NCBI RefSeq assembly: GCF_004365965.1 | Contig: NZ_SOEB01000005.1 | Span: forward strand, 160,995-224,994 | Source of the DNA: Rhodovulum visakhapatnamense | Lineage (GTDB): Bacteria > Pseudomonadota > Alphaproteobacteria > Rhodobacterales > Rhodobacteraceae | Length of the DNA stretch: 64,000 bases | Direction: 5' to 3' | Notes under the pieces: model-generated | What the model was told of the DNA's origin: nothing | What the model saw: the letters and a program-made list of their open reading frames with translations, nothing else | The model's database searches: none | Shown: positions 27,267 through 38,085 of the stretch, piece after piece | Layout of the letters: each line of letters opens with the position of its first letter | Numbering within the stretch: position 1 is the first letter of the stretch | Program-made: the position numbers and the translations under genes

Positions 27267-29498
27267 TCAGCCGCTTTCCATCTGCGGCAATTTGCCGGAT
27301 GCGGCAACAAGCGCCTGACCAAGCGCCAGCCCGCCGTCATTGGCCGGAGTTTCCCTATGGATCAACACCTTGACGCTACGTAAGCAGAAACGCACCTCGG
27401 ACAGCAGCCGCGCGTTCTGAAAACAGCCGCCCGACAGCGCGACGGCGCGAGCGCGGCCGGATTCGACAAGGGCTTTCGCCGGATCGGCAAAGGCCCGCGC
27501 AAGACCCGCGTGGAATCGGGCGGCGATCAGCGGCTTCGGGCAACCCGCGTCGAAGTCTGCAACCACCGCACGAATCACTGGCGCCGGATCGAGCCCGTCG
27601 AAGGCGTAGGGCCGGTCGGCCGGAAGGTCGCCCGCCAGCGCCTCTAGCCGCATCGCCGCCTCGCCCTCGTAGCTCTGCCCCCCGGGACACAGCCCAAGCG
27701 CCGCCGCGACCGCATCGAACAGCCGCCCGGCCGAGGACGAGGCCGGGGCGTTCAACCCGGCCCGGACCGCCGCCCGCAGCGCCGCGCGCGGGGCGTCGGG
27801 CAGCATCCGGTCCGCGACGTCGGCCAGCCCGGCCGCATCGAGCCGCACAAGCAGGTTCCGCCAGGGCTCGTGCGCCGCAGCATCGCCGCCGGGCAAAGGC
27901 GCCGGAGCCAGATGCCCCACCCTCTCGACCGCGCGATAGTCGCCCAGCAGCAGCTCGCCCCCCCAGACCGTGCCGTCCGGGCCGTAACCCGTGCCGTCCA
28001 GCACGATGCCCGCCACCGGCCCGCCATCGCGCGGCCAGCCATTCTCGGCCAGACAGGCGGCCAGATGGGCGTGGTGGTGCTGAACCTCGACCACGGGCAG
28101 ACCCAGCGTCCGGGCATGCTGCGTCGCGCGATAGCCGGGATGGGCGTCGCAGGCGACCCGGACCGGGCGGTGACCGAACAGCCTGCCGTAATCGGCGATG
28201 GCTGTCAGGAATTCCTCCCAGGTCAGCGCCTCGTCCAGGTCGCCCAGGTGATGCGACAAGAGCGCCTGCCCGCCCTTCACAAGGCAGATCGCCGATTTCA
28301 TCTGCCCGCCCAGAGCCAGCACCTGCGGCGCCTCCTCGAACCCGGCAGGCAGGGGCAGTGTGCCCGGCACCCGTCCCCGCGCCCGGCGCAGGACCATCGG
28401 CGGATCGGCCCGCTCGACGCTGTCGTCGAGCCGCCGGGCAATGTCGCGGTCATGCATCAGGAAGGCATCGGCAAAGGCCCCCAGCTTGGCCCGCGCCTCG
28501 TCATTGCCGATGACCTGCGGCGCGCCCGACAGATTGCCCGAGGTCATCACCAGCGGCCGCCCCACCGCATCCAGCAACAGATGATGGAGCGGCGTATAGG
28601 GCAGCATCACACCCAGATCGCGCATGCCCGGCGCGACGGTCTCGGGCAGCGCACCGGTGCCGGGCACCAGAACGACGGGCGCCGCCGGATCGCCAAGCCG
28701 CTCCAGATCGGCGGGCGTCGGCGCGCAAAACCCCGCCAGATCGGCGGCGCGCGCCATCAGCGCAAAGGGCTTCGCGGGTCTGCGCTTGCGCGCGCGCAGC
28801 CGGTCCACCGCCGCCGCATTGCCCGCATCGCAGGCCAGATGAAACCCGCCCAGCCCTTTGACCGCCAGGATCGCGCCCTGTGCCAGCAGATCGGCCGCGC
28901 CCGCGACGGGATCGCCGGGCAGCTCCGCGCCCTCCCGCTCCAGCCAGAGCCGGGGGCCGCAATCGGGGCAGGCGATGGGCTGAGCATGGAACCGGCGGTC
29001 GGCGGGGGTGTCGTACTCGGCGCGGCAGGCCGGACACATCGGGAAGTCGGCCATGGTGGTCCGGGCGCGGTCATAGGGCAACTGCCGCAGGATCGTGAAG
29101 CGCGGGCCGAATTGGGTGCAGTTGGTGAAGGCATAGCCCCGCCTGCGCCCCGCGCCCCGGATCTCGGCCAGGCAGTCCGGACAGGTCGCGGCGTCGGGCG
29201 TGACGCGAGTTTCAGCCCCCTCGCCGCGGCTGGGGGCGATGGTGAAGGTTTCGGGCGCGGTGGCAAAGGCCCAGTCCCGCGCCTCGGCCGCATCGATGCG
29301 GGACAGCGCGGGCGCCCGCGCGGTCAGCGCCGCCTGAAACGCTGTGAGTTCCCCGCCCGCAACGCGGATCAGCACCCCTTCGGCATCGTTGAAGACCTCG
29401 CCGCGCAGGCCGAATTCCTGCGCAAGCTGCCAGACGAAGGGGCGAAAGCCCACACCCTGCACCTGACCCCGGACCCGGATCTCAAGGCCCGTTTCCAC
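27267..29498 (-). CDS. hypF: carbamoyltransferase HypF
   Basis: A 743-residue enzyme that makes the carbamoyl-adenylate used by HypE for the CN ligands. Domains in order: acylphosphatase (RVRGQVQGVGFRPFVWQLA, residues about 7-90), two zinc-finger pairs (CPDC...NCTQ and CPAC...CPDC, about 105-185), a YrdC-like domain (about 200-380) and a Kae1-like domain with the metal motif VQHHHAHLAACLAENG. It starts with GTG one base after the hupV stop, so it is probably the last gene of the hupTUV-hypF unit, as in R. capsulatus. Confidence 0.96.
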   Translation of the reverse strand: METGLEIRVRGQVQGVGFRPFVWQLAQEFGLRGEVFNDAEGVLIRVAGGELTAFQAALTARAPALSRIDAAEARDWAFATAPETFTIAPSRGEGAETRVTPDAATCPDCLAEIRGAGRRRGYAFTNCTQFGPRFTILRQLPYDRARTTMADFPMCPACRAEYDTPADRRFHAQPIACPDCGPRLWLEREGAELPGDPVAGAADLLAQGAILAVKGLGGFHLACDAGNAAAVDRLRARKRRPAKPFALMARAADLAGFCAPTPADLERLGDPAAPVVLVPGTGALPETVAPGMRDLGVMLPYTPLHHLLLDAVGRPLVMTSGNLSGAPQVIGNDEARAKLGAFADAFLMHDRDIARRLDDSVERADPPMVLRRARGRVPGTLPLPAGFEEAPQVLALGGQMKSAICLVKGGQALLSHHLGDLDEALTWEEFLTAIADYGRLFGHRPVRVACDAHPGYRATQHARTLGLPVVEVQHHHAHLAACLAENGWPRDGGPVAGIVLDGTGYGPDGTVWGGELLLGDYRAVERVGHLAPAPLPGGDAAAHEPWRNLLVRLDAAGLADVADRMLPDAPRAALRAAVRAGLNAPASSSAGRLFDAVAAALGLCPGGQSYEGEAAMRLEALAGDLPADRPYAFDGLDPAPVIRAVVADFDAGCPKPLIAARFHAGLARAFADPAKALVESGRARAVALSGGCFQNARLLSEVRFCLRSVKVLIHRETPANDGGLALGQALVAASGKLPQMESG

Positions 29499-29499
29499 C

Positions 29500-30927
29500 C
29501 TAATGCACCGTGCAGACCATGCAGGGATCGAAGCTGCGCACGATATGCTGGACCGAAAGCGGCGTGTCGTCGCCCGGCGCGACCGGCGCGCCTTCCAGCG
29601 CGGCCTCCAGCGGACCGGGGGTGCCCGAGGCGTCGCGCGGGCTGAAATTCCAGGTGGTGGGCGCCACGATCTGATAGGCGGCGATGCGGCCGTTCTCGAC
29701 CCTCAGCCAATGGCCCAGCGCGCCGCGCGCGGCCTCGACCAGACCTGCGCCCGCGCCATCGCGGATCTCGGGGGCCGGGTCCATGAAGGCGGCGCCGGTG
29801 TCGAGGTCGCGCACCAGATCCTCCATCAGGATCTGGGTCCGCGCAAGATCCAGAAGCCGCCCCGCCACCCGGGCCAGAACGCCGCCGCCCGCCAGATCGC
29901 AGGCCAGCGGATGGCCCGCCACGACCTGCCGCGCCAGCGCGCCCGTCTCGTAGCCAAGCCCGTCCAGCCTCGGCGCCTTGCACCAGCTATAGGCGGTCTC
30001 GCGCATCTCGTCGTCGGGCAGGGTCTGGCCCGCGGCCGGATGCGCGGCCCCGCCCAGCATCCAGGCATGCGAGACATCCTCGATGAGCCCGCCCAGATCG
30101 AGCGGCGACAGCCCGCCCGCGCGCCAGATGCCGGGGCCGAAACCGTATCCCTCGGCCAGCGGATAGGCCCCGAAGGACAGATACCGCCCCGATCCCCGGC
30201 CCAGCGCGTCGAGATCGAGATCGGCCGCGATCTCCAGAAACAGACCCGCATCGCCCTGCCCCCAGCGCAGCAGCGCGGCACGGGTTTCAAGGGCTGCGAA
30301 GGCTTCGAGCGGGGCGCCGAACAGCGTTCCTTCCAGATAGCGGCGGAAGGCGGTGAGCGTCGCCATGATCCGCACCTTGTCGCGCGGCCCAGGCGCGCGG
30401 GTGACGCCGCCGGGCTGGATCGCCAGCGTGTGGGGCCACTTGCCCGCAAGGGTACCGAGAATATGCATGAGCGCCGCCCGCGCCTCGATGGCCGCCCGCT
30501 GGGCAGCCCCCTCCACCGCCGTGAACCGCTCGACCGCGCGGGGATGCCAGGGACGGTCGGCATAGGCGGGCCGCGCGAAATCGGGCATGAAGAACAGGTT
30601 GAAATGAAAGAGATGGTCCGAGACATTCTCGACCGCATGGATCAGTGCCGCCATCGCCGCCCCCTGCGGCGCGGGCATGTGGCCGCCCGCCGCGGCCAGT
30701 GCCCGGGCCGCCGCCGCCGACTGGCTGATCGAGCAGATGCCGCAGATCCGCGGCGTCAGCGTCAGCGCGTCCGAGGCCGGGCGGCCCAGCAACATCCGTT
30801 CGAACCCGCGATAGAGCGGCGCGTTCACCCGCGCGCCACGTACCCGGCCGTCCTCGACATCGAGATGGACCTCGAGATCGCCCTCGACCCGGTTGAAGGG
30901 GCCGACGATCAGCCGCGTGCCGGTCAT
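29500..30927 (-). CDS. hupV: regulatory hydrogenase large subunit HupV
   Basis: A 475-residue large subunit of the H2-sensing regulatory hydrogenase. Both nickel motifs are present ([14 protein letters not shown] and DPCMVCTVH). The protein stops at the His of the L2 motif, so there is no C-terminal tail and no need for protease processing, as known for H2 sensors of the HupUV/HoxBC type. It overlaps the hupU stop by 4 bases. With HupU it signals H2 to HupT. Confidence 0.96.
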   Translation of the reverse strand: MTGTRLIVGPFNRVEGDLEVHLDVEDGRVRGARVNAPLYRGFERMLLGRPASDALTLTPRICGICSISQSAAAARALAAAGGHMPAPQGAAMAALIHAVENVSDHLFHFNLFFMPDFARPAYADRPWHPRAVERFTAVEGAAQRAAIEARAALMHILGTLAGKWPHTLAIQPGGVTRAPGPRDKVRIMATLTAFRRYLEGTLFGAPLEAFAALETRAALLRWGQGDAGLFLEIAADLDLDALGRGSGRYLSFGAYPLAEGYGFGPGIWRAGGLSPLDLGGLIEDVSHAWMLGGAAHPAAGQTLPDDEMRETAYSWCKAPRLDGLGYETGALARQVVAGHPLACDLAGGGVLARVAGRLLDLARTQILMEDLVRDLDTGAAFMDPAPEIRDGAGAGLVEAARGALGHWLRVENGRIAAYQIVAPTTWNFSPRDASGTPGPLEAALEGAPVAPGDDTPLSVQHIVRSFDPCMVCTVH

Positions 30928-31919
30928 GCGCGGGGCTTCCTCGGTCCGGGCAGCACCTCGACCCGGTCGGCGACGGCGTTCCTCGACAGCCGCTCGGGCG
31001 TCGCGGCCTTCGACAGCGAGGCCAGCGCCATGAACCAGGCCTTGGGCATGTCGGCGGGCAGGCCCACGGGGATGCCCGCGACCTTGGGCGTCGCCGTGAA
31101 GGCGTGGCGCGGTTCCTCGAATTCGGGCGCGGTGCAAGAGATGCAGGGATAGCCCGCGCGGGTGCAGCTTCCCTGCCCGTTCCAGGGCCGGATGTTGCAA
31201 TCGCCCACGGCCTGGGTGCCGACGCAGCCCAGATGCTCCATCATGCAGCCCATTTCGCACAGCGTGGTGGCGCTGGCCTTGTATTCGTAAAACTCGTTGC
31301 GCGGACAGCCATGGTGCACCAGATGCTCGGCGTAAAAGCGCGGCCGCGCGAAGCTGTCGAGACCGGAAGGCCCGAGCGCCCCCGCCGCCAGCAGCATCAG
31401 CGTCTCGCCGACCCAGTCGGGATGGGTCGGGCAGCCCGCCACATTGATCACCGGCAAGCCGCCCCGACCGCGGAAATCGGCCGCGAGGATGCCTCCCGGA
31501 TGCGCGCCCTCGAATTGCAGCCCGGCTGCGTCCGAGGGGTTGCCGCCCGCGCTGGTCACGCCGCCGAAGGCCGCGCAGGAGCCCACCGCCACCACATGAT
31601 CGGCCCGGGGCGCCAGCCGGTCGACCCAGTCGAGCATCGACCGCCCGGTCCCCGACAGCATCTGATAGCGCCCGGTGCCGTTCGGCCCGCGCGCAACCGC
31701 GCCCTCGACACAGAGGATGTCGAGCGGGATCTCGCCTTCGGCCGCCCGGTCCAGAAGCGCCCGCGCCTCGGCCCCGGTTTCGACCGAGAGCGAGGGATGC
31801 CAGAGAAACCGCAGCCCCGCACCCGCCATCAGATCGGGCAGCGAGGGGCTTTCGGCGCAAAGCAGCGACATGGTGCAGCCGCCGCACCCCGCCGCCTGAA
31901 GCCAGAGCACGTTCTTCAT
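30924..31919 (-). CDS. hupU: regulatory hydrogenase small subunit HupU
   Basis: A 331-residue Fe-S subunit of the H2 sensor. It starts directly at the catalytic fold ([23 protein letters not shown]) with no Tat signal, consistent with a soluble cytoplasmic sensor. Fe-S cysteines in [32 protein letters not shown] and [12 protein letters not shown] are present. Its start overlaps the hupT stop by 4 bases. Confidence 0.96.
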   Translation of the reverse strand: MKNVLWLQAAGCGGCTMSLLCAESPSLPDLMAGAGLRFLWHPSLSVETGAEARALLDRAAEGEIPLDILCVEGAVARGPNGTGRYQMLSGTGRSMLDWVDRLAPRADHVVAVGSCAAFGGVTSAGGNPSDAAGLQFEGAHPGGILAADFRGRGGLPVINVAGCPTHPDWVGETLMLLAAGALGPSGLDSFARPRFYAEHLVHHGCPRNEFYEYKASATTLCEMGCMMEHLGCVGTQAVGDCNIRPWNGQGSCTRAGYPCISCTAPEFEEPRHAFTATPKVAGIPVGLPADMPKAWFMALASLSKAATPERLSRNAVADRVEVLPGPRKPRA

Positions 31920-33241
31920 GCCGTGGCCTCGGCCAGCGGCAGGTCGATGCGAAAACAGGCGCCCCGGTCGGCGGGGCAAAGCCGCAGCTGGCCGCCATGC
32001 TCCTCGGCGATCTTGGCGCTGATCGCGAGACCAAGCCCGGTGCCCTGCCCGACCGCCTTGGTGGTGAAGAACGGATCGAAGATCAGCGTGCGGACGGCGT
32101 CGGGCACACCCGGGCCGTCATCGGCCACGCTCAGTACCGCGCGCCCGTTCTCGGCCGCGACCGACAGATCGACACGGCCGCCCTCCTCGACCGCGTCGAG
32201 CGCATTCTGCACGAGGTTCATCACCACCTGCTGGACATGCCCGGGACGGCCCAGCGCCATCACCGACGCGCTGCCGGGAAAGCCGATCCCGACCGCGCGT
32301 TTCGACCCGCGCATGACCCAGCTGGCGGCGATGCGGGCGGTCTCGGCCAGGTCGAAGGCCACCATCTCGCCCGCCCCGTCCGAAGACAGCCGTCGCAGGT
32401 CCTCGACGATGTCGCGCACCCGCTCGGCCCCGTCGCGCGCGCCCGCCACCGCCTCGCGCAGGTTGCGGATCTCGCGGTCGAGCCGCAGATCCTCGCGCAG
32501 CCGCACCAGATCGGCCCGGTCGGCCCCGGCCTGCACCTTGTCGAAATAGGTCTCGAACTTGGTGGCATAGCGGTCGAGCGCATGGGCATTGGCATAGACG
32601 AAACTGATCGGGTTGTTCAGCTCATGCGCCACCCCGGCCAGCAGTCGGCCCAGAGAGGCGAGCTTTTCGTTCCTGACCAGAAGGGTCTGCGCGGCCTTCA
32701 GCTCGTCATGGCTGGCGGCAAGCTGGGCATAGGCCTGGCGCAGTTCGCCCAGCGGGCGGCCGGTCAGGACATGCCCGGTGACCCGGCTGCGCTCGTCCAG
32801 CCGGGGCGACAGCGACAGTTCCAGCGGCGTGGTGTCCCCGGCCGCGATCAGCCCGGCCTCAAGCGTGACCGGACGGCGGTCGAGTGCCGCCCGCTGCATC
32901 GCCGCGACCAGCGCCGGGCGGTCGCTTTCGGCGAAGAGCTCGGCCACCGGCCGGCCGACAAAGCCCGCCGTCGACGCCCCGGTGCGCGCGGCGAGCGAGG
33001 CCGACACCTCCTCGACGCGGCCCGAGCGCGACACCACGATCAGCACGTCAGAGACCGAGGCGAGGATCGAGCCGAGGAAGGAACGCATGGTTTCCAGCTC
33101 TGCGTTCTTGGCCTCGAGCCGTTCCTGATAGTCGATGAGATCGGCATAGGTGCGGTCGACGGCGGACAGCACCTCGGCCCAGACCGCGTCCGAAAGCTCG
33201 CCCTCGCCAGAGACGAGGCCCCTGGTGATATCCCGCGCCAT
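31916..33241 (-). CDS. hupT: sensor histidine kinase HupT
   Basis: A 441-residue soluble kinase with a PAS-like domain (about residues 50-165), a dimerisation/phospho-acceptor helix with His206 ([13 protein letters not shown]) and a HATPase domain with N, G1 and G2 boxes ([26 protein letters not shown]). No membrane segment is seen. In R. capsulatus HupT phosphorylates HupR, which turns hupSL down; HupUV modulates this according to H2. The start MARDITRG has AAGGAGG just upstream. It is first in the hupTUV-hypF unit, 47 bases after the deaminase gene. Confidence 0.94.
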   Translation of the reverse strand: MARDITRGLVSGEGELSDAVWAEVLSAVDRTYADLIDYQERLEAKNAELETMRSFLGSILASVSDVLIVVSRSGRVEEVSASLAARTGASTAGFVGRPVAELFAESDRPALVAAMQRAALDRRPVTLEAGLIAAGDTTPLELSLSPRLDERSRVTGHVLTGRPLGELRQAYAQLAASHDELKAAQTLLVRNEKLASLGRLLAGVAHELNNPISFVYANAHALDRYATKFETYFDKVQAGADRADLVRLREDLRLDREIRNLREAVAGARDGAERVRDIVEDLRRLSSDGAGEMVAFDLAETARIAASWVMRGSKRAVGIGFPGSASVMALGRPGHVQQVVMNLVQNALDAVEEGGRVDLSVAAENGRAVLSVADDGPGVPDAVRTLIFDPFFTTKAVGQGTGLGLAISAKIAEEHGGQLRLCPADRGACFRIDLPLAEATA

Positions 33242-33288
33242 CGGCCCTCCTTCGGGCGGAGGATACAGGCCGCGGCGGCCGCCGCAAA

Positions 33289-34575
33289 TCAATTCGCGTG
33301 GTGGTGGCGGCGACGCACGCCCGCCGGGCGTCCCGGCAGGTCGAGCCTCGCATCGGCCCGCGGCGTCTCGGACACCACCCTGCCTTTCGAGATCACCGCC
33401 AGCCGGGCGGGCCGCAGCCGGATCGCCTCGATCGCGTCGCCCGCATCGAGGATCACCAGCGAGGCCCGGGCGCCCTCGTAAAGCCCGTAGCCCTCCAGAT
33501 GCAGGATCTTCGCGCTTTCGGTGGTGGCCATCTCGAAGCACTGCCGCATCTCGGCGGGCGAGGTCATCTGCGCCACGTGCAGCCCCATGAAGGCCACGTC
33601 CAGCATGTCGGCGGTGCCCAGCGGATACCACGGATCGCGCACGCAGTCCTGACCCCAGCCGACGGTGATGCCATGGGCCTGCATCTCCTTCACCCGGGTC
33701 AGGCCGCGCCGTTTGGGGAAGCTGTCATGGCGGCCCTGGATCACGATGTTGATCAGCGGGTTCGGCACGGCGGACAGGCCCGCCTCGGCCATCAGCGGCA
33801 GCAGTTTGGACACATAGTAATTGTCCATCGAGTGCATCGAGGTCAGGTGGCTGCCATTGACCCGGCCCTGAAGGCCCAGCCTTTGCGCCTCGTAAGCCAG
33901 CGTTTCCACATGGCGGCTGAGCGGATCGTCGGTCTCGTCGCAATGCATGTCGACCAGAAGCCCGCGTTCGGCGGCGATCTCGCACAGTTCTCGCACCGAG
34001 GCGCGGCCGTCTTCCATCGTGCGCTCGAAATGCGGGATGCCGCCGACCACATCGACGCCCATGTCGAGCGCGCGGAGCGTGTTGGCCTTTGCCGTCGGGT
34101 CGCGCAGGAAACCGTCCTGCGGGAAGGCCACCAGTTGCAGGTCGAGATAGGGTTTTACCGTCTCGCGCACCTGCAACATCGCCTCGACGCCCTTGAGGCT
34201 GTCATCGCAGGTATCGACATGACTGCGGATCGCCAGAAGCCCCTGGCTTACCGCCCAGTCGCAATAGGCCAGCGCCCGCTCGACCATCTGATCGACGGTC
34301 GCGATCTGTTTCAGCTCGCCCCAAAGCGCAATGCCTTCCAGAAGCGTGCCCGAGGCGTTGATCCGGGGCGTGCCGTAGCTCAGCGTCGCATCCATGTGGA
34401 AATGCGGATCGACAAAGGGCGGGCTGACCAGATCGCCCGCCGCGTCGATGACCCGCGCGGCCGTCGAGCCGGACAGATCGCCGATGGCGGCGATGCGGTC
34501 CTTCACGATCCCGATATCCCCCACCTGTCCGTCGGGAAGGTTGCCATCGGTGATCAGAAGGTCGAACTCGGCCAT
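33289..34575 (-). CDS. cytosine-deaminase-like amidohydrolase
   Basis: A 428-residue amidohydrolase close to CodA. Metal motifs are VDPHFHMDATLSYG (HxH), HCDETDDP (metal His and catalytic Glu) and GWGQDCVRDPWYPLGTADML (metal Asp). Gln in FPQDGFL matches the pyrimidine-binding Gln of CodA. At the last motif E. coli CodA has GHDDV; here it is GQDCV, changing the residue next to the metal Asp that influences substrate choice. It is the last gene of a nucleoside-uptake operon; its start abuts the permease stop (TAAATG). Cytosine, isocytosine or a related base is the likely substrate. Confidence 0.82.
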   Translation of the reverse strand: MAEFDLLITDGNLPDGQVGDIGIVKDRIAAIGDLSGSTAARVIDAAGDLVSPPFVDPHFHMDATLSYGTPRINASGTLLEGIALWGELKQIATVDQMVERALAYCDWAVSQGLLAIRSHVDTCDDSLKGVEAMLQVRETVKPYLDLQLVAFPQDGFLRDPTAKANTLRALDMGVDVVGGIPHFERTMEDGRASVRELCEIAAERGLLVDMHCDETDDPLSRHVETLAYEAQRLGLQGRVNGSHLTSMHSMDNYYVSKLLPLMAEAGLSAVPNPLINIVIQGRHDSFPKRRGLTRVKEMQAHGITVGWGQDCVRDPWYPLGTADMLDVAFMGLHVAQMTSPAEMRQCFEMATTESAKILHLEGYGLYEGARASLVILDAGDAIEAIRLRPARLAVISKGRVVSETPRADARLDLPGRPAGVRRRHHHAN

Positions 34576-35520
34576 TTAGCGGTCTCCGCGATTATAGGGT
34601 GTCATCAGGGCGGCGGGCACCTCGGCCCGGCGCGACATCAGGACCAGCGCCAGGATCGACAGCACATAGGGCACCATCAGAAAGACCTGGTAGGGGATGT
34701 CGGCGCCCAGAGGCGTCTGCTGAAGCCTGATCTGAAGCGCGTCGAAACCCGCGAACAAGAGCGCGCCGATCAAAGCCTTGCCGGGACGCCACGCGCCGAA
34801 GACGACCAGAGCGATACAGATCCAGCCGCGCCCGTTCACCATCTCGAAAAAGAAGGACGAGAAGGCCGACATGGTCAGGAAGGCGCCGCCCACGGCCATC
34901 AGCCCCGACCCGGCCATCACCGCGCCGATGCGGATCGCGGTGACCGAAAGGCCCTGCGCCTCGACCGCCGAGGGGTTCTCGCCCGCGGCCCTCAGCGCCA
35001 GTCCCAGCGGCGTGCGATAGAGGATCAGCGCGACGGCGATCACGCAGGCGAAGGCCAGATAGGTCAGGGCGGTCTGGGAAAAGAGCGCCTCGCCGAAGAA
35101 GGGCAGGTCCGAGAGGCCGGGGATGTGGACGGGCTGAAACGGCTCGATCCGGGGCGGGCTTGTCACCTCGGGCAGCGACAGGCGGTAGGCGTAATAGGCG
35201 CTGGAGGTTGCAAGCAGCGTGATCCCCAGCCCCACCACGTGCTGCGACAGCCCGAAGGGCACGGTCAGCAGCCCGTGCAGCGCGCCGAAGGCCATGCCGG
35301 TCAGGAGCGCGACCAGCAGCCCCGGCCAGAGCCCGAGCCCCGCATAGACGGCCATCCAGCCCGCGAAGGCGCCCGCGACCATGATCCCCTCGATCCCGAG
35401 GTTCAGCACGCCCGCGCGTTCGCAGATCAGCTCGCCCATGGTGGCGAAGATCAGCGGCGAGGCGATGCGCAGGACCGCCGCCCAGAAGCTGGCGGACAGA
35501 AGGATGTCGAGGATCTCCAT
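34576..35520 (-). CDS. nucleoside ABC transporter permease (BPL_permease family, second subunit)
   Basis: A 314-residue inner-membrane permease with about nine hydrophobic segments. The segment GELICERAGVLNLGIEGIMVAGAFAG is the hallmark of BmpA-type nucleoside ABC permeases (YufQ/NupQ class). It is coupled to the upstream permease by a one-base overlap and ends just before the deaminase gene. Confidence 0.92.
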   Translation of the reverse strand: MEILDILLSASFWAAVLRIASPLIFATMGELICERAGVLNLGIEGIMVAGAFAGWMAVYAGLGLWPGLLVALLTGMAFGALHGLLTVPFGLSQHVVGLGITLLATSSAYYAYRLSLPEVTSPPRIEPFQPVHIPGLSDLPFFGEALFSQTALTYLAFACVIAVALILYRTPLGLALRAAGENPSAVEAQGLSVTAIRIGAVMAGSGLMAVGGAFLTMSAFSSFFFEMVNGRGWICIALVVFGAWRPGKALIGALLFAGFDALQIRLQQTPLGADIPYQVFLMVPYVLSILALVLMSRRAEVPAALMTPYNRGDR

Positions 35521-36566
35521 CAGCCCCTCACCACGCGGAATTTCGTCAGAAGGATCGCCAGCACCATCGACAGCAGCGCCACCGCGACCGAGATGTCGGC
35601 AATATAGGTGGGCACGTCGGCCGCGCGGCTCATGCTGTTGGCACCGACGAAGACGCCCGCCACAAAGATCGCCGAGGCGACGACGCCCAGCGGGTGCAGA
35701 AGCGCCAGCATCGCAACGACGATGCCGGTGTAGCCAAAGCCCGGGCTCAGATCCAGGGTCAGGTTGCCCTTGAGCCCAGCCACCTCGGAAAAGCCCGCCA
35801 GCGCCGCCAGCCCGCCCGACAGAAGCGCGGTCTTGACGATCACCCGGTTGACCGGGATGCCAGCAAAGCGCGCGGCCTGCGGGTTCAGCCCCACGGCGCG
35901 GATTTCATAGCCGAGCGTGGTGCGGATCTGGATCAGCCAGACCGAGACCGCCGCGATCAGCGCCAGCCCGAAGCCCCAGTGCAGCCGCAGCCCCTCGATC
36001 AGGCGCGGCAGCCGCGCATCGCGCGGGATGGGCGGCGATTTCGGCCAGCCCATGCCCATCGGGTCCTTCAGCGGGCCTTCCAGCAGCATCGAGATCAGCA
36101 GCAGCATGATGAAGTTCAGCAAAAGTGTCGTGACGACCTCGTCGACGCCGAGCCTCAGTTTCAGCACCGCAGGCCCCAGCAGCACCAGCGCCCCCGCAAG
36201 GATCGCCGCCAGCGCCATCGCGGGGATCGCGACCGGGCCTGGCAGGCCGAGTTGGGTCCCCACCAGCACCGTCAGCAGGGCGCCCGCGTAAAGCTGCGCC
36301 TCGGCGCCGATGTTCCATAGCTTCGCGCGGAAAGCGACGGCCACGGCGAGCCCGGTGAAGATCAGCGGGGTCGCACGGTTCAGCGTCTCGAGCAGCGCGA
36401 ACTTGGACCCGGCCGCCCCTTTCAGGATCAGCCCCAGCGTTGCGAAGGGATCGGCCCCCGCCAGCCGTGCCAGGACCGAGGCCACGACCACGGTGAAGGC
36501 CAGGGCCAGAAGCGGCAGGCCAAGGCGGCGCGCCAGCGAGGCGTTCCGGACCGGTTCAAGCCGCAT
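35520..36566 (-). CDS. nucleoside ABC transporter permease (BPL_permease family, first subunit)
   Basis: A 348-residue permease with multiple membrane segments and family motifs NRATPLIFTGLAVAVAFRA and WNIGAEAQLYAG (YufP/NupP class). It forms a heterodimer with the product of the next gene. Its start overlaps the end of the ATPase gene by 11 bases. Confidence 0.92.
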   Translation of the reverse strand: MRLEPVRNASLARRLGLPLLALAFTVVVASVLARLAGADPFATLGLILKGAAGSKFALLETLNRATPLIFTGLAVAVAFRAKLWNIGAEAQLYAGALLTVLVGTQLGLPGPVAIPAMALAAILAGALVLLGPAVLKLRLGVDEVVTTLLLNFIMLLLISMLLEGPLKDPMGMGWPKSPPIPRDARLPRLIEGLRLHWGFGLALIAAVSVWLIQIRTTLGYEIRAVGLNPQAARFAGIPVNRVIVKTALLSGGLAALAGFSEVAGLKGNLTLDLSPGFGYTGIVVAMLALLHPLGVVASAIFVAGVFVGANSMSRAADVPTYIADISVAVALLSMVLAILLTKFRVVRG

Positions 36567-38085
36567 GATCGAACCCCTGCCCGGCCATCCAGACGCCCAG
36601 TTCCGCCGGGGTCTTCGTGCCCCTCGGGAACCCGGGCGACAGCCGCCCCTCGGACATCACATGAATCACGTCGGAAAGCGCCAGGATCTCGTCGAGATCC
36701 TCGGAAATCAGCAAAACGGCCGCGCCGCCGTCGCGGGCCGCGATCAGACGGTCCTGCACATAGGTCAGCGCGCCGATGTCGAGCCCGCGCACCGGCTGGT
36801 TCGCCAGGATGATCCGGGGCGCGGTTTCCAGCGCCCGGCCCAGGATCAGTTTCTGCATGTTGCCCCCGGACAGAAGGCGGATGCGGGCCTCGGGGCCCGG
36901 ACAGCGGACGTCATAGTCTTTGATGATCTTCTCGGCATGGGCGCGCGCGGCGCGCCAGTTCATCCAGCCCCGGCGGCTGTAGGGCGGCCGGGCATAATCT
37001 TCCAGCACCGCGTTCTCGGTCAGGGTGAAATCGGCGATCGACCCGGTCGCGTGCCGGTCCTCGGGAATGCGGCCGACGCCCGCCTGCAAGGCGGCACGGG
37101 GCGACCAGCGCTCGACACGCGCGCCCGCGACTTCGAACCGCCCGGCAGACGGTGCGGCCAGCCCCGAGACAAGATCGGCCAGCGCGCCCTGCCCGTTGCC
37201 CGAAACCCCGGCAAGCCCGGTGATCTGCCCGGCCCGGAGCGCAAGGCTGACCGATTTCAGCCCGGGGCGCGTGCCCTCGGGGGGCGTCGAGACGGCGTCC
37301 AGTTCCATCAGCGCAGACCCCGGACGGGCCAGCGACGGCGCGGGCAGGCGCACCTCGGCGCCCACCATCATCTCGGCCAGCCGGTGGCGGTCGGTCTCGG
37401 CGGTGGCGACCTCGCCCGCCACGCGGCCATGGCGCAAGACGATCACCCGGTCCGAAACCGCCATCACCTCGTGCAGCTTGTGGGAAATGAAGATGATCGA
37501 CAGGCCGCGATCCACGGCCTTCTTCAGGGTGGCGAAAAGCGCCTCGGTTTCCTGCGGCGTCAGCACGGCGGTCGGTTCATCCAGGATCAGCACCCGCGCC
37601 TCGCGGTAAAGCGCCTTCAGGATCTCGACCCGCTGGCATTCGCCCACGGACAGGGTCCGGACCTTCGCCTCGGGGTGGACCGCAAGGCCAAAATCGCGCG
37701 ACAGCGCCGCGATCCGCGCCCGCGCCTCGGCCCGACCGAGCCCGCCACGCCAGAGCGGACGGGTCCCGATCAGGATATTCTCGGTCACGGTCAGATTGTC
37801 CGCCAGGGTGAAATGCTGGTGCACCATGCCGACGCCCGCGGCCAGCGCCGCGCCGGGCTGGCCGGGCGGCAGGGCCTGCCCCATCACCTCGACCGTGCCC
37901 GCATCGGCCGTGTAATGGCCGAAGAGGATGTTCATCAGCGTGGTCTTGCCCGCGCCGTTTTCGCCCAGCAGGGCAAGGACCTCGCCCTGGTGCAGGGCGA
38001 AGCCGATAGCGTCATTGGCGGTGAGTGTCCCGAAGCGCTTGGTGATCCCCTCAAGCTTCAGGACAACCGGTCGCGGGTCGGCCAT
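36556..38085 (-). CDS. nucleoside ABC transporter ATP-binding protein (two NBDs)
   Basis: A 509-residue ATPase with two fused nucleotide-binding domains. The first has Walker A GENGAGKTT, signature LSVGECQR and Walker B LILDEPTA. The second has a degenerate Walker A (GVSGNGQGA), signature LSGGNMQK and a changed Walker B (ILANQPVRGLD), the usual asymmetry in this sugar/nucleoside ABC class. It overlaps the binding-protein stop by one base. Confidence 0.93.
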   Translation of the reverse strand: MADPRPVVLKLEGITKRFGTLTANDAIGFALHQGEVLALLGENGAGKTTLMNILFGHYTADAGTVEVMGQALPPGQPGAALAAGVGMVHQHFTLADNLTVTENILIGTRPLWRGGLGRAEARARIAALSRDFGLAVHPEAKVRTLSVGECQRVEILKALYREARVLILDEPTAVLTPQETEALFATLKKAVDRGLSIIFISHKLHEVMAVSDRVIVLRHGRVAGEVATAETDRHRLAEMMVGAEVRLPAPSLARPGSALMELDAVSTPPEGTRPGLKSVSLALRAGQITGLAGVSGNGQGALADLVSGLAAPSAGRFEVAGARVERWSPRAALQAGVGRIPEDRHATGSIADFTLTENAVLEDYARPPYSRRGWMNWRAARAHAEKIIKDYDVRCPGPEARIRLLSGGNMQKLILGRALETAPRIILANQPVRGLDIGALTYVQDRLIAARDGGAAVLLISEDLDEILALSDVIHVMSEGRLSPGFPRGTKTPAELGVWMAGQGFDHAA

